Below, in pieces: positions 1 through 7,468 of a DNA stretch of 64,000 nt. Every line of letters starts with the position of its first letter. The first letter of the stretch is position 1. The notes below the pieces were generated by a model. That model made no database searches. It saw only the letters and a list, made by a program, of their open reading frames with translations, and was not told the origin of the DNA. The DNA is from Saccharothrix obliqua (GTDB lineage: Bacteria > Actinomycetota > Actinomycetes > Mycobacteriales > Pseudonocardiaceae), in NCBI RefSeq assembly GCF_019375475.1, contig NZ_JAHXGQ010000002.1, positions 124,001 to 188,000 of the forward strand. Direction: 5' to 3'. The position numbers were made by a program, and so were the translations under genes.

Positions 1-2
1 AG

Positions 3-296
3 GGCAACGTCCAGCTGTGGGGCCTGCTCGGCGTGCAGAAGGAAGCGGTGCTGGCGGCGCGGCGCAGCCTCGTGACGGTCGAAGAGGTCGTCGACGAGCT
101 GACGCCGGTGCCGGGCGCGATCGTGCTGCCGTCGTGGGCGGTCACGAAGGTCGCCGAGGTGCCCGGTGGCGCGCACCCCTCCTACGCGCAGGGGTATTCG
201 GAGCGGGACAACGCGTACTACGCCGAGTGGGACCCGATCAGCCGGGACCGCGAGGCGTTCGCCCAGTGGCTGGCCGGGATCAAGGAGGCGGCATGA
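3..296 (+). CDS. pcaI: CoA-transferase subunit alpha, 3' end (3-oxoadipate CoA-transferase type)
   Basis: The gene is cut by the left window edge; only the last 97 codons are visible, in frame 3. The visible part (GNVQLWGLLGVQKEAVLAAR near the edge, then SLVTVEEVVDEL) matches the C-terminal part of class I CoA-transferase alpha subunits. This subunit pairs with the beta subunit to move CoA from succinyl-CoA to a beta-keto acid, in the cytoplasm. The TGA stop overlaps the ATG of the beta gene (ATGA), so the two are translationally coupled. The thiolase and IclR regulator downstream argue for the beta-ketoadipate pathway. A steroid-ring or glutaconate-type CoA-transferase is the main alternative, because the family is hard to split on a fragment. 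Confidence 0.82.
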   Translation, partial: GNVQLWGLLGVQKEAVLAARRSLVTVEEVVDELTPVPGAIVLPSWAVTKVAEVPGGAHPSYAQGYSERDNAYYAEWDPISRDREAFAQWLAGIKEAA

Positions 297-1044
297 CCGA
301 CTGGACCTCCGACGAGATGATGGCGATCGCCGCCGCGCGCGCCCTGTCCGGGCGGCAACGCGTGTTCGTCGGCATCGGCCTGCCGTCCACGGCCGCCAAC
401 CTGGCCCGCCGCACCCACGCGCCGGACCTGGTGCTGGTCTACGAGTCGGGCACGCTCGGGTCCAAGCCGGACCGCCTGCCCGCCTCCATCGGTGACGGCG
501 TGCTCGCCGAGACGGCGGACGCCGTGATCAGCGTGCCCGAGGTGTTCAACTACTGGTTGCAGCCCGGCCGGATCGACGTCGGGTTCCTCGGCGCGGCGCA
601 GCTCGACCGGTTCGGCAACATCAACACCACCACCATCGGCGACGACTACCACCACCCGAAGGTGCGGCTGCCCGGCGCGGGCGGCGCGCCCGAGATCGCC
701 GCGTCCTGCCGGGAGGTCTACGTCGTGGTGCGGCAGAGCAGCCGCTCCTTCGTGGAGAAGGTCGACTTCATCACCTCCTTCGGCCACGGCACGGGTCGGG
801 GCGACCGCGAACGGCTCGGCCTGCGTGGCGCGGGACCCACCCTCGTGATCACCGACCTGGGTGTTTTCCGGCCCGACCCCGAGACCGCCGAACTGGTGCT
901 GACCGACGTCCACGAGGGCGTCGAGCTGGACGCCGTCCGCGCCGCCACCGGGTGGGACCTCAAGGTCGTCGCCACGCTCGGCCGCACTCCCCCGCCCACC
1001 GCCGAGGAGCTGACCGCGTTGCGGGCGCTCAAGGAGGCATCGAA

Positions 1045-1048
<4 letters not shown>
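293..1048 (+). CDS. pcaJ: CoA-transferase subunit beta (3-oxoadipate CoA-transferase type)
   Basis: A 251-residue protein starting at the ATG that overlaps the alpha stop codon. It has the beta-subunit features FVGIGLPSTAANLARR (N-terminus), YESGTLGSKP around the expected catalytic glutamate region, and LPGAGGAPEIAA. It would form a heterodimer with the alpha subunit and activate 3-oxoadipate to 3-oxoadipyl-CoA. The next gene, a thiolase, starts at a GTG overlapping this stop (GTGA), giving a three-gene translationally coupled unit. The ESGTLGSKP form resembles actinobacterial GctB/IpdB-like beta subunits as much as classical PcaJ, so the substrate rests mainly on context. A shorter product than a full alpha+beta fusion is normal for this family. 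Confidence 0.85.
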
Positions 1049-2220
<1,172 letters not shown>

Positions 2221-2247
2221 CGGGCGCCGGATAGGCTGATCGCCACC

Positions 2248-3024
2248 ATGGAGGAGCAGTCGTCGCCCGAGCGCGGGGCGCACTACGTGCAGTCGCTGGA
2301 ACGCGGGCTCGCCGTGATCCGCGCGTTCGGGGCCGACAGTCCGGCCCTGACGTTGACCGACGTCGCCAAGCGCACCGGCCTCACCCGGGCCGGTGCCCGG
2401 CGGTTCCTGCTCACGCTCGCCGACCTGGGGTACGTGCGGACCGACGGCAAGCGCTTCTCGCTCACCGCGCGGGTGCTGGAGCTGGGGTACGCGTACCTGT
2501 CCGGCATCCCGCTCGCGGACGTCGCCCAGCCGCACCTGGAGCGGTTGTCGGGCCGGGTGCACGAGTCCACGTCGGTGTCCGTGTTGGACGGTGGCGACGT
2601 GGTGTACGTGGCGCGGTTCGCCGTATCGCGGATCATGGCGGTGTCGATCACCGTGGGCACCCGGTTCCCGGCCTACGCCACGTCGATGGGGCACGTGTTG
2701 TTGGCCGGGTTGGCGGAGGGTGAGCTGACGGCCTATCTCGAACGTGTGAGGTTGGAGCCGTTGACCTCGCACACCATCACGTCCCCGGACGCGTTGCGGG
2801 CCGAGTTGGCCGAGGTGCGTGCCCGGGGGTGGGCGTTGGTCGACCAGGAACTGGAGGAGGGCCTCCGCTCCGTTGCCGCGCCGGTGCACGACCGGGCGGG
2901 GCGGGTGATCGCGGCGGTGAACGTGTCCACGCACGCCAGCCGGACCAGCGTCGAGCGGATCCGGCAGGAGACCGTGCCCCTGCTGCTGGACGCGTGCCGG
3001 GGGATCGAGCAGGACCTGGCTTGA
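2248..3024 (+). CDS. IclR-family regulator (PcaR/PobR-like)
   Basis: 258 residues with an N-terminal winged HTH (about 12-75, SLERGLAVIRAF then TDVAKRTGLTRAGARRFLLTL) and a C-terminal IclR effector-binding domain (about 90-255, including GTRFPAYATSMGHVLLA). The HTH helix with RAGARRFL and the effector-domain sequence resemble the PcaR/PcaU/PobR branch that controls aromatic catabolism genes. It follows the thiolase by 27 nt in the same direction and probably controls the CoA-transferase/thiolase operon. A possible -10 (TAGGCT, 2232-2237) lies close to the ATG, so it may also have its own promoter with a very short leader. Whether it activates or represses cannot be told. Confidence 0.88.
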   Translation: MEEQSSPERGAHYVQSLERGLAVIRAFGADSPALTLTDVAKRTGLTRAGARRFLLTLADLGYVRTDGKRFSLTARVLELGYAYLSGIPLADVAQPHLERLSGRVHESTSVSVLDGGDVVYVARFAVSRIMAVSITVGTRFPAYATSMGHVLLAGLAEGELTAYLERVRLEPLTSHTITSPDALRAELAEVRARGWALVDQELEEGLRSVAAPVHDRAGRVIAAVNVSTHASRTSVERIRQETVPLLLDACRGIEQDLA

Positions 3025-3027
3025 GCT

Positions 3028-3363
3028 TCAGCCGGTGATGCGCATCAGTGTGATCCGGTCGTCGGCCGTGGTGAACTCGAAGTCCGAGACCCCGTTGAAC
3101 CCGTCACCGCCGACGACGGAACTCACGGTGGTCGTGTCCCCGGCCGACTTGATACCGCTGACCTCGATCGTCACCCGCTTGCCGATGAACTCCGCGTCGC
3201 TCCACCGGCGGATGGCTTCGTGTCCCCGGAACTCACGCCCCCAGTCGTCCACCGCGCCGGTTTCGGTGAAGGCGTTGAGGAAGGCGTCGGTGTCGCCCTG
3301 GTTGGCGGCGTTGAGGGCTTGCCGGATGGGTGCGGGCAGGTTGTCCAGCAGGTTGCTCGGCAT
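3028..3363 (-). CDS. NTF2-like (SnoaL-type) small protein
   Basis: A 111-residue protein with the look of a nuclear-transport-factor-2 fold: N-terminal helix (APIRQALNAANQGDTDAFLN), then GREFRGHEAIRRWSDAEFIG and beta strands to the C-terminus. Such proteins are small pockets used as isomerases, cyclases or ligand binders; no function can be assigned. The ATG at 3363 is preferred over an in-frame TTG at 3375 because GGAG sits 7 nt before it. It converges on the IclR gene with only three bases between the two stop codons. It borders the decayed IS region, but its codon use looks normal and the frame is intact. Confidence 0.75.
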   Translation of the reverse strand: MPSNLLDNLPAPIRQALNAANQGDTDAFLNAFTETGAVDDWGREFRGHEAIRRWSDAEFIGKRVTIEVSGIKSAGDTTTVSSVVGGDGFNGVSDFEFTTADDRITLMRITG

Positions 3364-3654
3364 CGGGGGCTCCAATCGTTCGCCGGGTGGTTGGTTCGAT
3401 GGTGGTGGGCCGGGGCGGATCGCGCAGCGCGTGCTGTCCGTGCGGTCGCTGCGTCATCCGGCGGGCCGTCGCGGTTTCATCGCTGTGGTAGCCGTTGCGG
3501 AGGACCTGCTGTGGCTGCGGTCGTTGATGTTGCCGCCAGTCGGGACGACCGGCAGGGGCCGGTCGTCGCCGTCACGGGATGAGACGGGTCGTCGGCGACG
3601 CGCCCTTGGTGCCGGGAACGGCGACGGTCCGCTTGACGACGCGGTCGAGGATGC

Positions 3655-3965
3655 ACCGCCGGCATCGAAGCCCTCGCCGGCGACGGGGGAAGGGCTCGGA
3701 CAGTCCGGGGGCTGAGCGCCAAGGTCCACGTCGTGGTCGACGGGCGGGGCGGCCTGCCGGGGCGGAACCTGCACCCGGCCAGGTCGGGGACGCCCCGCGG
3801 CTGCTGCCACTGCTGGACGGCATCCGTGTCGCCCGACCAGGACCGGGGCGCCCCCGCGTCCGGCTCGATGATGCCGTCACCGACAAGGCCGGCTCTCACA
3901 AGTCGACCCGCAGGACCACCAGCGCGGCCACGGCTCACACAGCTCCGCGGCCTGGCCACCCGATG
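3655..3965 (+). pseudogene. IS5-type transposase remnant (3' half, frame-broken)
   Basis: Pieces of an IS5/IS1182-like DDE transposase can be read on the plus strand by switching frames: TGEGLGQSGG then KVHVVVDGRGG, then GDAPRLLPLLDGIRVARPG and VTDKAGSHKSTRR. These correspond to the middle and C-terminal part of the family consensus (GRSRGGLTTKIHL ... LLDGIRV ... DKAYSHPSTR). At least two frame breaks separate the pieces, and the N-terminal half is missing. It is therefore a dead fragment. It overlaps in content with the minus-strand remnant at 4207-4739 (both carry the GRSRGG/K-H and LLDGIRV blocks), so the two come from separate insertions. The flanking stretch 3364-3654 holds no recognisable gene. 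Confidence 0.6.
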
Positions 3966-3984
3966 CCCCACACGAGCCGCCTAC

Positions 3985-4206
3985 TAACAGGCCGAACTCA
4001 CCGATCGCGGCCGTCGTGCTCTGGCTGCGATGACGAATTCCCGGGCATCGCCTGATCGGCGGGCGCAAGATCGCATCTGCTGTCGTCACGACCGTATGAC
4101 ACCGCCCGGCCCGACAGACGGGTGGAAGGTCGCCCAGCTGGGCCGGTTGCGGGCGAAGCTGGGGCTCGCACGTCGCGACCCGGATAGGCCGAGCCGGCGA
4201 AGGGTA
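3985..4206 (-). repeat. Degraded outermost copy of the reductase-tail repeat
   Basis: The spacer part of the repeat unit is clear at about 4117-4206 on the far side of the IS remnant: CTCGCACGTCGCGACCCGG, found in the other spacers, is present here. The part further left (3985-4116) is only faintly like the reductase C-terminal segment (for example CAGGCGATGCCC on the minus strand) and is strongly diverged. I read this as the fifth and oldest copy, split from copy four by the IS insertion. Confidence 0.45.
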
Positions 4207-4739
4207 CGCGGGACGGCGACGCGGATGCCGTCCGGCAGCGGAATCAGTTGCGGGTTGTCCCCGGCCCGGCCGGGTGTGTTCAGGATGCGCATCGGCAAGC
4301 GTGTCCGTCGACCGACGTGGATCTTGGTGCTTAGTCCGCCCCGGGACCGTCCGAACGCCTCGCCCGTGACCGCGAGGGCCTGGATGGCGGGCCGGCATCC
4401 CCTTTCTCGGGCCGCGGCGGCGTGCTGATGGGCCCGTACGACGCTGGAATCGACACTGATGATCCACTTCAGTTCGCCGACCGAGTCGCCCTTGACGATC
4501 ACCGGGTCGAGGATGCGCTGCCAGGTGCCGTCCGCGGCCCACAGGCGTAGCCGTTCGTGCGCGGTCTTTCACGGCCCGTACCGGTCGGGCAGGTCCCGCC
4601 ACGGGGAGCCGGTGCGCAGCTTCCACAGGATCGCGTTGATCACCTGCCGGTGATCCCGCCACCGGCGCCCACACCCCGACACCGGTAACGACGGCTCGAT
4701 CACAGCCCACGCACGATCAACCAGCTCACCACGCCCCAC
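4207..4739 (-). pseudogene. IS5-type transposase, internal stop and truncated
   Basis: From a GTG at 4739 the minus strand reads as an IS5-family transposase N-terminus (GRGELVDRAWAVIEPSLPVS, then NAILWKLRTGSPWRDLPDRYG), but a TGA at 4569-4571 replaces the conserved Trp codon of the GPW motif. Reading continues in frame afterwards (LRLWAADGTWQRIL, SVDSSVVRAHQHAA, GRSRGGLSTKIHV, GRAGDNPQLIPL) up to about DGIRV near 4225. The homology then stops and the sequence passes into reductase-array spacer DNA. About a third of a normal transposase is missing at the C-terminus. The element sits inside the reductase-tail array, so it probably inserted there and later lost its 3' part. Confidence 0.75.
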
Positions 4740-4790
4740 CACACACCAGAACTACCAGACGCCCTGATCAAGGACCTACAGGACACTGCC

Positions 4791-5079
4791 TGGTCTTCGC
4801 TGTCCAGGGTGGCCCAGGAGGAGGCGTCGTAGCGGGCACCAGCGGCTGCGCTGTGGGGAATCGCCTGTTCGATCGCGGCCTTGTCCTCCAAGGTCGGGGT
4901 TACCGTGGTGGCGGCGAGGGCTTTCATCAGACGGGCGCGGGTTCGGGCTCCGATTAACGGAAGTGGAAGGGTGGGCTCGCCCAACTGAGGCGGCCACGGG
5001 GGAAGGTGCGGCTCGCAAGCCACGACCTGGATAGGTCGAGCTGGCGAAGGACGCGCAGGGCGGCGACGCGAGGGGCGGC
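4791..5079 (-). repeat. Reductase-tail repeat, copy 4 (stop codon lost)
   Basis: A 289-bp unit made of a copy of the aldo/keto reductase 3' end (GARTRARLMKALAATTVTPT, AAAGARYDASSWATL) plus about 105 bp of spacer shared with the other units. The native stop is replaced by GAA-GAC-CAG, so the frame runs on towards the IS remnant. It has no start codon or reductase N-terminus and cannot encode a working enzyme. Confidence 0.75.
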
Positions 5080-5368
5080 TCAGTGCTCGCTGCCAGGGTG
5101 GCCCAGGAGGAGGCGTCGTAGCGGGCGCCAGTGGCTGCGCTGTAGGGATGGCCTGTTCGATCGCGGCTTTGTCCTCCGAGGTCAGGGTTACCGTGGTGGC
5201 AGCCAGGGCTTCTGCCAGACGGGCACGGGTTCGGGCTCCGATCACCGGGATGCGGGAGGGTGGGCTCGCCCCACCGGGCCGGTCGCGGGCGGAGCAGGGG
5301 CTCGCACGTCGCGACCCGGGTAGGCCGAGCCGGGGAAGGGCGCGCAGGGCGGCGACGTGAAGGGCGGC
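5080..5368 (-). repeat. Reductase-tail repeat, copy 3
   Basis: A 289-bp unit. The coding-like part (GARTRARLAEALAATTVTLT, then AATGARYDASSWATL after a one-frame slip) ends at a TGA aligned with the native stop. It is followed on the plus-strand side by the common spacer (GGGCCGGTCGCGGGCGGAGC, CGACCCGGGTAGGCCGAGCC). The frame slip lies in the IPTAQPL/IPYSAAT region, as in copy 2, so copies 2 and 3 share an indel that the native gene lacks. Confidence 0.78.
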
Positions 5369-5664
5369 TCAGTGCTCGCTGTCCAGCGAGGACCACGAGG
5401 AGGCGTCGTAGCGGGCGCCAGTGGCTGCGCTGTAGGGATGGCCTGTTCGATCGCGGCTTTGTCCTCCAAGGTCGGGGTTGCCGTGGTGGTGGCGAGGGCT
5501 TTCATCAGACGGGCGCGGGTTCGGGCTCCGATTACCGGGAGTGGAAGGGTGGGCTTGCCCAACCGGGCCGGTCGCGGGCGGAGCAGGGGTTCGCACGTCG
5601 CGACCCGGGTAGGCCGGGCCGGCGAAGGCGCGCAGCGGCGCATGAGGGGCGGGTGAGGGGCGGG
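5369..5664 (-). repeat. Reductase-tail repeat, copy 2 (next to the intact gene)
   Basis: A 296-bp unit directly downstream of the intact reductase stop. It repeats the last ~58 codons of the gene (GARTRARLMKALATTTATPT, then AATGARYDASSWSSLDSEH in the shifted frame, with the same DSEH ending) followed by the shared spacer. It carries the same indel as copy 3. No promoter or start codon is evident; it is best read as a non-coding duplicated tail. Confidence 0.8.
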
Positions 5665-6681
5665 TTAGTGCTCGCTGTCCAGCGAGGACCACGAGGAGGC
5701 GTCGTAGCGGGCGCCAGCGGCTGCGTTGTGGGGGACGGCCTGTTCGATCTCAGCCTTGTCCTCCGGGGTCAGGGTTACTGTGGTGGCAGCCAGGGCTTCT
5801 GTCAGGCGAGCACGGGTTCGGGCTCCGATTACCGGGATGATGTCCTCGCCTTGCGATGCCGCCCAGGCGATGGCCAGCTGGGCCACGGTCGCGTTCTTCT
5901 TGTCCGCGATGGCTCGCAGGGCTTCCACCAGCTTCAGGTTGTGGGCGAGGTTGTCGCCCTGGAACCTCGGGTTGTGGGCTCGGAAGTCCTTTCCGGACAG
6001 TTCCCGGGTCGGCTGCCAGTGGCCGGACAGCAAGCCTCGGGAGAGGACGCCGTAGGCGGTGATGCCGATGCCCAGCTCCCTCGCGGTGGGCAGGATCTCC
6101 TGCTCGATCCCCCTGGACAGCAGGCTGTACTCGATCTGGAGGTCCACGACGGGGTGCACGGCGTGAGCCCGGCGCAAGGTCTCGGCACCGACCTCCGACA
6201 GTCCGATGTGGCGGATGTGGCCCGCGGCCACCAACTCGGCCAGGGCGCCCACCGTCTCCTCGATCGGCACCTGCGGGTCCAGGCGGGCCGGGCGGTAGAC
6301 GTCGATGTGCTCCACGCCGAGCCTGCGCAGGCTGTAGGCGACCGAGGTCTTGACCGCGCGTGGCCGGTTGTCCTGCCCCAGCCACTCCCCGTCGGGACCG
6401 CGCTGGGCGCCGAACTTCACGCTGATCACCACGTTGTCGCGGGCACGCGATCGCAGCGCCTCCCGGAGCAGCAGCTCGTTGTGGCCCATGCCGTAGAAGT
6501 CGCCGGTGTCGAGCAGAGTGACGCCGCGGTCCAGGGCGGCGTGGATGGTGGCCAGGCTCTCCGCCTCGTCGGCCGGGCCGTACAGGTCGGACATGCCCAT
6601 GAGGCCCAGGCCCAGTGGTGAGACCGGCGGGCCCGTGCGGCCCAGGCGGCGGCTGGCGGAGTTCGAGGTCGAGTTGGTCAT
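5665..6681 (-). CDS. Aldo/keto reductase
   Basis: A 338-residue NADPH-dependent aldo/keto reductase with a TIM-barrel layout. The ATG at 6681 is chosen for GGGAG at 7 nt. Catalytic Asp58 (LDTGDFYG), Tyr63 and Lys89 (VISVKFGA) are visible; the usual active-site His is replaced by Ala132 in IDVYRPARLD, as seen in a subgroup of the family. The C-terminal cofactor-binding segment has VIGARTRARLTEAL. Small carbonyl compounds are the likely substrates but the natural one is unknown. The gene is divergent from a TetR regulator with an 88-bp gap, a classic local repressor/oxidoreductase pair. Its own 3' tail is duplicated in tandem just downstream. Confidence 0.88.
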   Translation of the reverse strand: MTNSTSNSASRRLGRTGPPVSPLGLGLMGMSDLYGPADEAESLATIHAALDRGVTLLDTGDFYGMGHNELLLREALRSRARDNVVISVKFGAQRGPDGEWLGQDNRPRAVKTSVAYSLRRLGVEHIDVYRPARLDPQVPIEETVGALAELVAAGHIRHIGLSEVGAETLRRAHAVHPVVDLQIEYSLLSRGIEQEILPTARELGIGITAYGVLSRGLLSGHWQPTRELSGKDFRAHNPRFQGDNLAHNLKLVEALRAIADKKNATVAQLAIAWAASQGEDIIPVIGARTRARLTEALAATTVTLTPEDKAEIEQAVPHNAAAGARYDASSWSSLDSEH

Positions 6682-6769
6682 CTGGAGGCTCCCGGGTAGC
6701 GGTGGTAACGGGATCAAGGTATCAGTGTTCTGTTATCGGCGCTACCCACTATCGTGTTAACGTTGATCC
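6682..6769. promoter_or_regulatory. Divergent control region between aldo/keto reductase and tetR
   Basis: This 88-bp gap is AT-richer than its surroundings and contains TATCAGTGTTCTGTTATCG and TATCGTGTTAACGTTGATC, with GTTAAC as a short palindrome next to the tetR start. It must hold both promoters and is the natural place for TetR operators. No single clear long inverted repeat stands out. Confidence 0.4.
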
Positions 6770-7468
6770 ATGAGCGGCGACAAGGGGTCCGGCACCCGGG
6801 AGCGGATCATCGCGGCGGCGGCCGGGTTGTTGACCTCGGGCGGGATCGACGCGGTCTCCACCAGGGCGGTCGCGGCGGCGGCCGGGGTGCAGGCGCCCGC
6901 CCTCTACCGGCTGTTCGGCGACAAGCAGGGGCTGTTGGAGGCGGTGGCCGCGTACGGCTTCGAGCGGTACCTGGAGACCAAGCGGGCCTCGCCGCCGTGC
7001 GACGACCCGGTGGAGGAACTGCGGCGCGGCTGGGACAGGCACGTCGAGTACGGCCTCACGCACCCCGCGTTCTACGTGCTCATGTACGGCCTGCCGCAGC
7101 CGGGCCGACGACCGGCCGCCGCCCTGGACGCCCGCCGGATGCTCCGGTCGATCCTGGACCGGGTGGCCGAGGCCGGTCGGCTGCGCGTGCCGCCGGAGAC
7201 CGCCGCGGACGTCATCGGCGCGGCCGGCACCGGCGTCACGCTCGCGCTGATCGGCTCCGCGCCCGAGACCGCCGACCACGACCTGTCGGCACGCACGCGG
7301 GAGATGGTGATCGCCGCGACGACCACCGACGAGGCACCGGCCGAGGACAACTCGCTGCCCGCCCACGCGCTCGCCCTCGACATGGCGCTCAACCGCCGGG
7401 AGCACCCCCTCTCCCCCGCCGAGACGGCGCTGCTCAGGGACTGGCTGCACCGCCTCGCCGCGAACTGA
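6770..7468 (+). CDS. TetR-family regulator
   Basis: 232 residues. The N-terminal TetR HTH is clear (about 8-55: TRERIIAAAAGLLTSGG, VSTRAVAAAAGVQAPALYRL, FGDKQGLLEAVAAYGF). The rest is a variable helical ligand-binding domain. It is transcribed away from the aldo/keto reductase and most likely represses it, and itself, in response to a small carbonyl or xenobiotic compound; this is inferred from the divergent arrangement. Its last 35 nt overlap the end of the convergent membrane-protein gene, so the two 3' ends are interlocked. Confidence 0.87.
   Translation: MSGDKGSGTRERIIAAAAGLLTSGGIDAVSTRAVAAAAGVQAPALYRLFGDKQGLLEAVAAYGFERYLETKRASPPCDDPVEELRRGWDRHVEYGLTHPAFYVLMYGLPQPGRRPAAALDARRMLRSILDRVAEAGRLRVPPETAADVIGAAGTGVTLALIGSAPETADHDLSARTREMVIAATTTDEAPAEDNSLPAHALALDMALNRREHPLSPAETALLRDWLHRLAAN

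Noticed and set aside
5260-6621. 453-residue plus-strand ORF opposite the aldo/keto reductase
   Set aside because: It mirrors the reductase and its repeated tails; no family features on this strand.
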